Assembly (NCBI GenBank): GCA_026874595.1
Contig: CM049316.1
Span: 27,327,339 to 27,391,338, forward strand
From: Sipunculus nudus
Lineage: Eukaryota > Annelida > Sipuncula > Golfingiida > Sipunculidae
Length of the DNA stretch: 64,000 nucleotides
Direction: 5' to 3'
Below the pieces are notes generated by a model, which saw only the letters and a program-made list of their open reading frames with translations, had not been told where the DNA came from and did not search any database. Below are positions 11,401 to 22,569 of this stretch, piece by piece. A program made the translations under genes and the position numbers. Each line of letters opens with the position of its first letter. Position 1 is the first letter of the stretch.

Positions 11401-12480
11401 TCGAGTCTGTCCGCGAATGCCTTAATTTCTTATCAACAAATCCAGGTCACATGTTACAATGCAAGTCGACCCGCCCGTTTCTGTCATATATTTTCTTCCA
11501 TTGTTTTAATATATTATGTGTTATTGACACAAGCGTTCTTTCTAGTACTTATGGTTCCATCTTTGATATATGAATGCCTGAATAGCTACGAATTGCCAAC
11601 TGGTCCAAAGCTCACTGAACTATATGAAGAGATAAAACACAAAACTAATATTACACGTGATAATAACAGTAACAAAAAATGTTATGATTATAAGACAAAA
11701 GCAAATCTAAAAATATATTACATATAACAGCAAACAGCAGTGTTATTTACGCCATTCGCGTTAATTTACATATAAATATCGTGACAGCATTGGAAACTAG
11801 TTCGTGTTTAATCCTGCTTCACTTCAATCACCCCTGGGCAGGTTTGACTCCGTTTTTCAACAACCCGAAAAAAAGATTAATCGAATGCATGCAGAAGTGT
11901 TAGCCGGAAAGGAAAACTGAATATGAAAAAATAAGACGATTCATCATAACCAGTCTCAATGTTCTTGTTCCTCGTTACGCGGAATGACAATAGCCATCAA
12001 ACACTTCGGGGTGTTATATTCATGTACAAAGATGATATTCATGAATATTCATTGTTCTTCATGAATATTCATGAGGTTGCATTGGCAGAAATGACGTTTC
12101 ATAAAGTTAAAGCTTAAACCGAAGCTTTAAATCATTCACTGAATGTTATCTGAATGATTTTCGCGTTTGAAGTAGGATTATTCATAAAATTGCCCCAATG
12201 CCTTTCCTTCTGCATTTTCCTGTATATTCCATGAGTTACTGCTGTCTTTAATTTAGAACATTTAGTTAAACATGTTAGGAATTAACAGAGAAACATAGAG
12301 CTCTACCGTTTTGTGTGACTGTACGCGTGTGTAATAACAGCCACGCAAAGGTACGAATACTGCCAGGGTTCTCGTCTTTTTAGTCAGCGGGGGGGGGGGG
12401 GGGCACAACGGCTTAGGAATGAATCAAGGTTAAACTGTATTAATCAGAACATAGAATTTAATAGAGATGTATCGTCTCAC

Positions 12481-12643
12481 CGTTTTCTGTAGTAAAACCT
12501 TTGGATCACGTTAGCGGCCACCCCCAGGACGGCTATTACAATAGCCACGGACAGGACCGGATACACCCAGCCAGCCACCTGACAGTCTGACTGCTCTGAG
12601 GTTTGCGCATGGGATGAACCGCTTGTACCATTACAGCCAGTGC
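12481..12643 (-). CDS. Transmembrane exon of the lectin/SRCR/EGF receptor
   Basis: The acceptor is TTCTAACAG|GC, phase 1. The exon reads a Ser/Thr-rich juxtamembrane stalk with an NGT glycosylation site, then a hydrophobic helix (WVYPVLSVAIVIAVLGVAAN), then a basic QRFYYRKR stop-transfer, and ends in phase 2 at AAACG|GTGAGA. A weak in-phase candidate terminal exon exists at 12375-12303 (acceptor CTAAAAAG, 24 codons then stop), but its acceptor is poor and I do not accept it. The intracellular signalling part is therefore unknown. Confidence 0.8.
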
Positions 12644-15600
12644 CTGTTAGAACTGAGGTTAAGCAGACATATAAGTGTAACAGCATACTTTCCATTTAAT
12701 CTATTTCCTGTAAGTATCAATCAGCAGTTTCAGAATAAAACGCATGAGAAAGAGTAACCAGACACAGAGTCTGAATAGTTTAGAACAAAGCCTCATGGAA
12801 TAAAAAAAATAAGTGACTGGTGTTCACGGCTATACCATGTATGAACATTAATGCACAAACATTTTCGAACATTTACATCTTGATTTGACTCTCTCATACA
12901 AACGGAGTAAATACACAGATTTGCTCATCTTGTGATAAGAGGTTCTCCCAAACACGTCAGCGGACTGTTAGGTCATTTTTTGGTCTGTTAAGTCATTTGT
13001 ACATGAATGTACCCATAGGAAGTATAGGAAATTCGTAGATACGCTTACCTAGGTCACATAATTCGCCAGAATATCCAGCCTTGCACTCCCCATTCAGACA
13101 TTTTCCATTGACAAAATTGCAGTGTCCGTCCGCACACTTTCCACATTTCTTAACACACGATTCACCCCATGAACCCCTTGGACAGTCTAGAAGATCGAAA
13201 TTATACTGATGTCACATATTGCTCAGACCATAATGACCAGTGCTGCCTAATACAAACCAAATATGATAATTAGAATATAATCAGCTGAAATGCTGAAATT
13301 CAATATTCAAAACACCACTGTGTTCTCCCCTCGATGTTCTTAGAATCAGGTTTCGAAAGATCAATTCTTAAGACTCCAATTTCATTTTTCTAAATTCAGT
13401 GTAAAACTGTGTGTATAAGAAAAGTGTTTTATTATGAATGTGGTGAGATTTATAATAGATTTTCCTCTTGGCAAACCATCCCAGGCGATCAAAGATTACG
13501 CCATACCTTCGTCACACCTTGGACCCTGGTGACCGGCCGGGCATTTCTTCAATATACAAGTACCGTCGGTTGGGTTGCATAACCTGTCGTAACAATTCTC
13601 ACAAGTTTCTGTACAGTTCAAACCCCATGTTCCAGAAGGGCAAACTGATAAGGGAAAGAAAGTACCACATTCATTTCTCATGACATTTATAAAATATGTA
13701 TTTACAAATAGAGAAAAGGAGAAATTTACGGTAAGGAAAAGTGTATCATAAGTGCTTATATTCATTTAATTAATGATAACTTAAGTTTTCTAATGTTCAA
13801 AACCGTGACTCTTTCTTCGTGTGCATTAGTTTTTTTTTTGTCAAGATGAACACTTTGATCAAAATACCTGTATTCTAAATATATTTTACATGAACGTTCC
13901 AACTGAAGAGTAGCACCCCTCCTAGGAGGTTGATGAAAGAGACTATACCATGAAACATTTCCGCAATGACTCCGAGGGAATTTACTGCTAATGATGTTGG
14001 TGTTCTTACCTTCGTCACATCTCCGCCCTCGATATCCCGATTTACAGCCTGTCCTGGAACATAAACCGTCCACACCCGAACATTTTTCGTCTGCACATGC
14101 GCCACACTTGTCACCACAGTCTATACCATAATGCTGGTGATCACATGTAACGTCCTGTAAACAGAGTTGTACATAAATATTTTCATTACCTTTAAAGGAT
14201 CTTGCAGTATATTGTCATTAGTTTCCTGGAGAAAAGCATAGCACAGCATAGCGCATGCAATGATTGTCCTAGGTAGGGTTAGTGCATTGTAATATAGGAG
14301 AATTAAGAAAGAAAATACAATTTACTCGGTTAAATGAATTGACATGCACAGATATGGACTCCTTTAGGAGTTTAAAAACAACACAAACAATGGGCAGCCT
14401 TTGGAGTTCAGTGAAATACACAACAATATGATCTGCTTTTTTTTTAGTTTGGTAACATTCAAAAAGAAATTTGCATTGGAGTTCGGTAACATGTCTAAAA
14501 CAAATGGTCTGTTTGAGAGTTGGTAGGATATAAGTTGGATAAGATCCAGTAGATATGGTCTGCCATGTGAGTTTGGTAAGATGCTAAACGAATTGTCTGC
14601 TTTCCAATTTAATATGTGCAAAAAAAAAAGAATCTGAAGTAAGCTTGTGAAAACGAGCAAAAGTGAACTGCAAAGTGAAACTTCTGACAGTGAGTCACAG
14701 TAGGCTCATAACAAGTGGTTCGTAGGGCCCAGTCTTACTGTCTCGGTGCGCAAAATTACGTTGTGGGCTAGCAGGTTGTAAAATAAAGGTCACCGTGATA
14801 AGGTTTTCATAAAGTTAGGCCCAAGACGTTCCTGGATGTCATGTTAGAAGATTCTATGGCTTACGGATTCAATCTCTCCCCTGTCTGACTTTCTGGGTCT
14901 TCATAATCATATTGTTGGAAAGTGGATTGCGGAATATATATATCACGATGCTGTATTTTCAGGTTTCGACTAAAATTTGCCCCAACCTCTCATGATGTTT
15001 CGTTAGAAGATTCTAAGCCTAACGGATACATGTTGTGCCCTGGATCCCAGGATGGTCAAATCATTGCTTTGATCAGTAGTCTGCAGAATATAGGTTTCCA
15101 TGTCTTAATTTCAGATTTTCAGGGATTCTTCTTACTATTCTAAATCCCATGTTAGAAGGTTCCAGGCCAAATGGATATAATTTGTTCCATATTTTTGGCC
15201 CATAGCTCAAATAATAAGTCACCAAGACTTAATTTTATGTTCCCGAGGACTCCCAAGGATGTACAATAATAAGTTTCTAGGTCTTACGGTTACAGTTTGT
15301 GCCATTTTAATGATGTGAAAAAAATCGTAATCAATAGAAAAAAAATAAAGGTGGCGAGACCAGCACTCAAGAACGGATGAAAGTGCCCCTGATCAGTATG
15401 CAAGGGAAGAATCAAGGCAATCAATTTGTTAGATATTCAGGTACTCGAGCTTTTGCATCATAACATTTAATTATGCTTTGGTGCACAACCAGGCCCCATA
15501 ACTCGAGAAAAAAGGTCACAGTGACCTAATTTCAGCTCTCCAAAGAGATTTGCTATTGAGTAAGAAGATTATATATAGAACTGTTACGATTTGAGCCCTA

Positions 15601-17501
15601 TTAACAGAGGGACAGACTGGCGGGCGAGTAACAAAGAAGGACCATTATAGCTCAGAGGACTTTCAGTTATCTTAGCAGAAGTTAACTGCAATGTGACTTG
15701 TTTAAAAAGTAGCAAAAGTAACTGGAACACGGGAACTCGCACGATGAAATGATCTGCAAATATATTATAAAAAGACCCGCATAGTGATGATTAACATAGT
15801 GAATGAGATGTGACGTTCTTCGGTTTAAACAACACATGAACTTATGAAACTGTATAAGGATATTGACAAAGTAAATTAACTGGAACATGAGAAATCGTAA
15901 AATGAAATGATTTGAAAATGGATCTTCAGAAGACCTACAGAATGATGATTTACATAGTAAATGCCATGCGCATTATGCCCTTTGAAATATATTAGTTATT
16001 GAAGTGGAAAACAATGCAAGCTTGGGAATTTTTTACGCTAATATGTTATACGACCAACCTTGCTGCAGGTTACATTTGTCTGAGGGTTGGGACATATAAA
16101 TGTAGATCGGTCTTGTTCGGAGCAGTGATTTCCTTCTGAAAGTCCATCTGAACATCCCACCAGATATTGTGTCAGGTTATCGGAACCTGTAAAGCAAATG
16201 TTTAATAACAATTGCATCTGTACCAAATATTTTCTTTTATACACTGGGGGTCAGCTTCAAGATATCAGTGTAACGGAACATTCAGGATACAACAGCTGGA
16301 GATTCGTGATCGACTGATGTTTAGGAAAATTCATTATTAAGGATCAATAAACAAATAAATTCAGATACCATCCCTCTAACATGCATTTCTATATCTGTGA
16401 AATGAAAAGAGTTTATCGAGTTAGTTTCCAACGTCACATGATGAAAGGATTGATAAAAAAAATTAAAAAAAAAAAGAAACAAATTAATACATTCCTGTCT
16501 TCTCCTGGGAGAACATCATCAAGTGATGAGGAACGTTTTGTATTTGTCGACAAGCGACTTGACTGTCTGCAGCATCAAAATTCCGGTCACACACGTAGCG
16601 CCATTCACCGGCGTGAAATACCTGTAGGACTCCGCGATAGAACGCCGTTACGTGACCTCTACCACTGGATTCCTCTGTCGCCTGGAACATATATGCTACA
16701 GGGTTGATGCACTCTCTTAGTTACACCCTTTTTAACAGCAGATAGCATTGTGCATTGTGGTGCATTGAAGTTATACCTTGGTTTCAGTTCTTTGTAGAAT
16801 TAATGCTTTGTTTATTAGAGTATTTTATTTGGGCGATTGGATACCCACCTGTTGGAAGGAACATGTGATCCTTACAGCTTGGTCAAGCCTGCAAGTAAGT
16901 TGTCCCCAGGGCCCGTGAAGACATTCACTCAGAGTACGTTCGTTCCCGGAGCACCTGACGTCATCAATCCAGTAGGTCTCTAATTAACGAGAGGATAATT
17001 ATATAAGACTGGTACATATGAGTTATATATTATATTTTTTTTCTCCTCCAAGCTCATCCCGTCATATCGACAGACTCACAGTAGCTCCTTTACTTTCTAA
17101 GTGGTTTTTGTACCTTGAAAAAAAATTCTTCTCAGCTCTCGAAAATTAAGAAAGCCAAAATTGTCGTAAACTGTATTTGAATGTCTGCGCACCTTATATC
17201 ACTAGTCTAACAGTGGGTGTGGTATTGTTAACCGTTTGCAGGACAGTACGGTTGTCTATTTTAGGCCGGCGCATATAAAAAGCTGCGCCCCCTAAGTGTT
17301 GCTAATTGAATACAGAAATACAGTCAGTGTTCAGCAAATACGATACAGTTCTGACCTGTTGGGATATCAATAATACAAACATAATCAATAACTGTTAGGG
17401 TATCTTGAACATATGATGAATTTATGTCGGGTATTTTGGAAATGTTATGTATTCATTTATCCTATTCATCGGTTTGGAGTGATACCAGAGATTCAACCTG
17501 A

Positions 17502-17573
<72 letters not shown>

Positions 17574-18608
17574 CTAAGCGTATATTTACTGGTAATACGA
17601 TGATATCCCTCATTTTCGACATTTATATGTATGTTACCAGAGAGCAATTTAAGTTAAGTAAATATGCAGCTCTCTTGTGATATAAAACACCTGCATATAA
17701 AAATGTGATGCATGAATGAAGTGGGCCGGGATTTGAGGATGAAAAACTGTTAGGAACAGTAAAGAACAGAAAATATTAGTGCCGGTATGACTATAAAGTC
17801 CTGAAAGAAAAGAAGTGTACAACCTGCCTCCGGTACTCCAACTTATTAGTACATGATCAAATCATTTTATACATTGTATAAAAGGTAATTGAATAGCTGG
17901 TTTTAATGGACAGACGGCAAAGTATAAATCGTTGTAACTCCGATTACATTCAGACAGCTGAATTTGAATATCATTGGGAAACGTTTAATGAGAATTTAGT
18001 ATATATACATCCATAATTTCACACAAAAGAATACATATAACTTTCTTTTACAAGGGGATCAAACTTAGCATTACAACGGAGAATGTCAATGCAATTTCAC
18101 ATATATTTTCGTATAGGAAGTTCTGATATTTAGACCCACAAAAAAGTGACAGTTTGACTTATAAAATTACCCGATTTCACGTAGCAGATGTATTGCCTTG
18201 TAGCGGTACATCCCACATCGTTCCATTTCCCGTTCGTTAAGATTTCTCCACAGAACCTTCCAACCCCTCGGTTTGGTTCGCCTGTGTCCCAGTTAAAGTA
18301 GGTTGCCTGAAATAGGATATATCGTAACGCGCACTTGACCCTTCTATCTGCGGTTGTAAATGGAAACGGGCAATTATCTTTCGTCTTTTGTGCAATTTTT
18401 TTAAAGTATGTTCCCATCACAGACTATAAACAGGGTATATATTTTAGCGTGCAGTTGACCTCTTCTGGTGCAGTTGTTAAGAAAGAAAGCCTATTTTTAT
18501 ACCCATAAGTATCCATATATTATTTAAGAAAGTTTGTGGATCGCTTAAAATTTCTTAAATTAGTGTCTTTGTATGTGATGCTATTCACTAATTTGATGCT
18601 TATCTGGG

Positions 18609-18664
<56 letters not shown>

Positions 18665-21433
18665 TTAAAATTATTATTGTTATTAAAATTGTATGATTAT
18701 ATGATAATCATGAACATAAGATAAATGGTTATTCCTATTCGAAATGAGAGAACAAAAGGTTTCCGTGCGGTAAATATTGTACTCGAATGGATGAATATTA
18801 TAATAAATAATAATAATAATAATAATAATAATATTACCAATAGCAGTCCAATGTGGACTCATACCTGTTTTGAGGGAGCACTCATATAAACTCCCGGAGT
18901 CTCCGTTTCGCTCAGATAGAACCAGCTCGCATTATAGAGAAAACTGGTGATGTATGCATTATGTTCCGGTCCCGGAATCTCAGCAAGGGTCGCTCCCATT
19001 ACAGCACATGAAGACTTAGCGCTGTCCCAATCGACCGATCTCTTCACGAGCTTGTAGCACATGCCTTTCATACTTCCGAAGCCATCAGGACAACCTGTCA
19101 GTCATATATAAGAAACTGTGAAATCAGGTATTTTGGGAAATCCCTAGAATTCAAAGCATGTCCTGAAATGACTTATTCACTCTGCAATATCGCGAAATGA
19201 GGAAACTTTCAGGGCTTTACGATTCATGACTGAAATCTGGTTATCATTATTACACATTTTTCCTGATGTGTCTCAGGCAAATAGTGTAACAGATTATTCT
19301 CAAAAACGTACAATATAGTCAGTTACCTATATGTTAACATTCGAAAAAATTCCTCATGTTTTTCATACACATATTTTATGACAATGTTCCAGAAAATGGT
19401 GATTGTAAACACTCGGTCTTTCTTAATATATTGATGCGTGTCATGCAGTGTTATGTTCACTGGATCTGAATGAAACAAAAAAAAGAAAACATTTTTTTTG
19501 TGTTCAGTGTGTCAATTTTGTCTCGAATGTAAACTCTACATCACATTTTTTGCCTGTTCGCCATATGGTCAAGTAAAAGTTCTATATTTTCGAAACGAAA
19601 TTTAATATATCGTTCAATTCCTATTCCGGTGAAGAACTTTGAAAGAGGGCAGTATCACTTATGTTACAATGTACCAAAAGTATATGAAAGATTCATTTGA
19701 AATCGTGAAATACAAAGGGCAAGCTGCAAAACTGGCTGCTACATATGGAAATACAGATGCGTCTTGTTTGTGACACAAGACATCTTGGACCCTCATCTAA
19801 TGTTTAAGCTATATGTGTACGTCCCATGACAAATACGAGTGTAAATGTTATCATTTCAAGTAGCCAGTGTTATTGTGAGGTTTAATTACCTTTGATAGTT
19901 TGTCCTGTCGCCGGTTCTGTGGAACTGTGCCCCTTAGGAAGTGAATTATTACATACAGGTCTTGAGTCTGTAGCCAGCACATCATAACGACTGCGACATT
20001 GGTAAGTCAAGGTGAAATTGGTTCGTTGGATGGTTCCTTGCGTCACCTCCTCTACACTTACGAGTCTAATATCTCCTGACTTTTGAGAGAGAAAAAAGTT
20101 AACTACAAAACTGCGCGTACGACTGTTAAATACTAAGCATATTGATTATTGCGAAGGGATTACTTTCTAGAGGAACTCGCGTATGTTCCCTTCTGGCAGT
20201 CTCTAATCTGCTATTTGAATGTTTATTTAGGTCTGAATACATATTCAATACAATAATTGTGATCTTCAGGTTAGGTATTCATTGATCTGACGATTACACA
20301 ATTTATTAAATTTAATGAGGTCTATAAGTATAATATAAGTGTAAACAAATATTAATGTAAAATGTTTAATATGATTGTTCCCGAACAATGAAGCTTGAAA
20401 AAAGTTGTTTTTTTAATTAATATTATTTATGGTTCAATTGCGATGTCAAAAAACATGAAAGAGAACATTTGTGGCTCAAGCCGGAGTGCACCGCCTTATA
20501 AAAATAAATCCTTCCCAGAGCTCTAAGATATAATCCAATACAAGGGACGTATTAACGAGGAGGCGTAAAGGTTCGGCCTTTTTCTGAAGGAAGATGCTAA
20601 TTAACCCCTAGGGCTTTTTAGTGAAATAAGGATAGTTTATTTAATCTATAGCCATAACATAGATTTAAATCTTTGCCTGACCTATGTTAAAAATTAGGAT
20701 AATATAATCCTATTGGATTAATATTTTGATTGATTCCTATCGTTGATAATTATGTGAAAAATAGGTATATTTTATATATATTGGTGACAGTGTGGAAGGA
20801 ATGTACCTTGAATCTCGTGCGTGTCCCTCAACGAATAAGAAATTAAACTGGTCCCATTTAAGACGCTAAAAAAGTAAATGACCCATTTTTCAAACTGGCA
20901 ATTACCATTGGATATTTAAAATTTGCAGGGTCGTGACATATCCAGAATATCCTGTAAAAACACTTGTCGTTTTGTCAAAACCTAGTAATGAACCACTGGC
21001 CTAGTTGCATATCCGGTCTAACCGATGCTTTGTCAATAACAAATTTATTATTTAAATTGAAGTAAGCTTTCATCTTTAGGACATTAACTGGATCTCACTG
21101 ACAATGAGAAGTGACAATTTTTGCCAATGTGAATGAAACATGGGATTAAAAAAAAAGCAGTCTCAAACTTGCACCTTCTTCTATTTACTCACTTTTTATT
21201 TAAAACTTACACCTATAAACACCAGCCGATATGTAAATTTCGCTTACACCAAAAGTCATCACTATTAAGGCGTATGAGTGTGATGCTGTATACGCAGACA
21301 GGAAACTATGTCTACCGTTTTCGTGCTCCTATATCCCTCTCCATATAAAGACAGTATTGTCACTAACCGGGCGAAGCTGTCCAATGTAAAATGCTTCTCA
21401 TTATCGTCTTATTCGTTGAATAATATTATCAAT

Positions 21434-21512
<79 letters not shown>

Positions 21513-22566
21513 CGGAACCTAATATAAACAAATCACGAATGCATGATGAACACAAATTTTGTAATGGAGATTAAAAAAATCAGATTCTGTAACACTATAG
21601 GAAGCGGGAAATGTCTAGGGGAATGAATAAAGAAGTCAGTGGTTTTTTGTTAACAAATAACTATAATTTATTCCTAAAACAACCCTAACAATACAATACA
21701 CTAAATCAATACAATTATACAGTAACACAGCGTTATAGCAACAAGTCAATACAATTACACAGAAAGATAATGGTACAATACCTGGATACCAACAGTGTCA
21801 CCAAGATAAGTCCTTTGAATGTAAACTCTCGGAAAATGACAGTCCAGTGGAAAGTTCTTGCAACAACACAGAAAGTAAACTGAAGTCCAATGTATAAAAT
21901 CCAGGAAAGTTCTTGAAAAATCTATAATTGCCGCATTCGTCGGATAAGATCTTAGAATCTGACACGCTTCTGCGTCCGCTGGAATCTGCTCTGCTGTCTG
22001 CCCCGTGGTTCTAAAAATCAGCCCTTTATATACCTTCACACCCTAAGCCGGCAACCTTCTACTTCTCGAACAGTCTACAAAGAACTCTACTCCACAGTAA
22101 ACACGCGTTTCAGGAAAGCTCTTGAAAGACATAGCCGCGTGTCTCTACACATACCAGGCTAATCATGTGACCCACGACGAAGCGTGAAAACTCAAGGCCC
22201 ACATGACAACGAGAGTTCAACCAGTACGGAATGGAACAACAACACGAGTTACGCCTGTGTCACATAATAGAGCACCTGTAACAATATTTATATAATTATA
22301 TATTTATATATTAGGGAGGGGAGTCGTATTTAAAAAACGTAGAACCCCCCCCCCCCCCACACACACACACACTTTTTTAAAATCCTTGATACGCCCATGA
22401 AAACCCAGAAACGTTATGGTTTATAAGGTCTGATTTACCTAAATTTTGTGTACAATTCTGAGGCACGGAATTTCGTGCAAGAAACGCAATCACTTACTAT
22501 TTGGGAACATGACTGAGGAACCCAGATCAGTTGTAAGAAAAGCATATACGTTTTCAAAGCAGACAT
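12481..22566 (-). CDS. Type I membrane receptor: sushi-like, C-type lectin, SRCR, EGF x3, TM
   Basis: Exons in transcript order: 22566-22498, 20079-19890, 19094-18865, 18306-18171, 16979-16849, 16681-(about 16540), 16186-16059, 14154-14010, 13644-13507, 13186-13049, 12643-12481. Exon 1 encodes a signal peptide (MLFLQLIWVPQSC core). Exon 2 carries half a sushi/CCP-like module (TLTYQCRSRYDVLATDSRPV). Exons 3-4 make a six-cysteine long-form C-type lectin domain, residues about 87-208, with EPN at 173-175 and WND at 191-193. Exon 5 is the C-terminal half of an SRCR domain (YWIDDVRCSGNERTLSEC). Exons 6-7 are a second SRCR-like module. Exons 8-10 are EGF-like modules ending CDEG, CDEG and CDLG. Exon 11 is the membrane segment. 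Splice phases (0,1,0,1,0,?,0,1,1,1) agree everywhere except exon 6 to 7. EPN plus WND predicts calcium-dependent mannose/GlcNAc-type binding; SRCR and EGF modules suggest pattern recognition. The last exon(s) of the cytoplasmic tail are not identified. Confidence 0.82.
13049..14154 (-). CDS. Three EGF-like exons of the receptor
   Basis: Exons 14154-14010, 13644-13507 and 13186-13049 each encode one cysteine-rich module. The first has the core DCGDKCGACADEKCSGVDGL, the second NCTETCENCYDRLCN, and the third SCVKKCGKCADGHCN. Each ends with a GY/GHxGxxCD signature. The last two exons are exactly 138 bases and phase 1-1, as expected for duplicated EGF exons. The cysteine spacing is of the MEGF/laminin type, not the calcium-binding type, since no D-x-D/N-E-C motif precedes the modules. 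They form the membrane-proximal stalk. Confidence 0.88.
14360..16050. repeat. Intron with dispersed repeats, including a perfect IR3 site
   Basis: Intron between SRCR exon 7 and the first EGF exon. The stretch 14700-15660 carries several diverged units of the repeat family seen at 26.6-27.4 kb (phrases such as TTAGAAGATTCTA and AAAGGTCAC). One unit holds AGGTCACAGTGACCT at 15513-15527. There is no exon on either strand. Confidence 0.6.
16059..16681 (-). CDS. Second SRCR module, split over two exons with an unresolved junction
   Basis: The exon from 16681 downward (acceptor TGTTCCAG|GCG) reads the N-terminal half of an SRCR domain: VLQVFHAGEWRYVCDRNFDA then ADSQVACRQ. The exon at 16186-16059 (acceptor GCTTTACAG, donor AGCAAG|GTTGGT) reads an SRCR-like C-terminal half (LTQYLVGCSDG, NHCSEQDR, VTCSK). 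The second exon needs phase-1 entry, but I find no acceptable phase-1 donor after CRQ. The visible GTs are phase 0 (AAAAC|GTTCCT) or phase 2 (GGAAT|GTATTA). The middle of a normal SRCR domain (around the LDDVxC block) is also missing. Either a small exon is unseen, the junction is unusual, or this copy is damaged. Confidence 0.6.
17505..17570. repeat. (TA)n(GA)n compound microsatellite
   Basis: About 38 bases of AT repeat pass directly into about 27 bases of AG repeat, inside the intron between the lectin and SRCR exons. Confidence 0.97.
18171..19094 (-). CDS. C-type lectin domain exons of the receptor
   Basis: Exon 19094-18865 (phase 1 to 0) and exon 18306-18171 (phase 0 to 1) together encode one long-form lectin fold. 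Cysteine 88 and cysteine 99 make the N-terminal hairpin (CPDGFG...MCYKL). The helix region WDSAKSSCAVMGATLAEI follows. The second exon starts in the ATYFNW strand, carries EPN (calcium site 2, mannose-type), and finishes with FCG, WND, VGC and YIC. All six cysteines and both calcium-site-2 signatures are intact, so carbohydrate binding is plausible. Confidence 0.9.
18610..18662. repeat. (TA)n microsatellite
   Basis: An uninterrupted AT dinucleotide run of about 52 bases in the lectin-domain intron. A TAA/AAT-rich run follows at about 18800-18832. Confidence 0.97.
19890..20079 (-). CDS. Sushi-like exon of the receptor
   Basis: The acceptor is TTCTCTCTCAAAAG|TCA and the donor ATCAAAG|GTAATT; it is 190 bases, phase 0 to 1. 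It encodes SGDIRLVSVEEV, then FTLTYQCRSRYDVLATDSRP with two cysteines spaced like the C-terminal half of a CCP/sushi module, then a Ser/Thr/Pro linker (HSSTEPATGQTIKG) leading into the lectin domain. The N-terminal half of a normal sushi module is absent, so this is either a half-module or a diverged one. Confidence 0.72.
21436..21508. repeat. (TA)n microsatellite
   Basis: About 73 bases of TA repeat with one TG interruption, in intron 1 of the receptor gene. Confidence 0.97.
21648..22283 (-). mobile_element. Probable solo LTR
   Basis: Read on the minus strand, a 636-base block begins TGTTACAGGTGC and ends TTTGTTAACA, so it has TGTTA/TAACA short inverted ends. It contains a TATATAAA box near 22030 and an AATAAA about 20 bases before the 3' end (TTTATT on the plus strand at about 21669). 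Promoter and polyadenylation signal in this order and spacing are what a long terminal repeat carries. The flanking five bases (AATAT and AAAAA) do not form a clean target duplication, and no internal retroelement genes are present. It lies in the same orientation as the receptor gene, in its first intron. Confidence 0.45.
22498..22566 (-). CDS. Signal-peptide exon of the receptor
   Basis: ATG at 22566-22564 opens 23 codons with a hydrophobic core (YMLFLQLIWVPQSC) and ends in phase 0 at a strong donor, CAAATA|GTAAGTG. The phase matches the next recognised exon at 20079, and both reading frames are open, so I join them. Cleavage after the QSCS region is inferred. The intron is 2.4 kb and contains the solo LTR and a TA microsatellite. 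Confidence 0.65.
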
Positions 22567-22569
22567 TGC

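Noticed and set aside
11377-11727. 116-codon plus-strand open frame
   Set aside because: Starts in repeat sequence, AT-rich low-complexity end, no domain, no splice context.
12303-12375. Possible terminal exon of the receptor (24 codons and stop, correct phase)
   Set aside because: The acceptor CTGACTAAAAAG lacks a pyrimidine tract and the peptide shows no tail motif, so not called.
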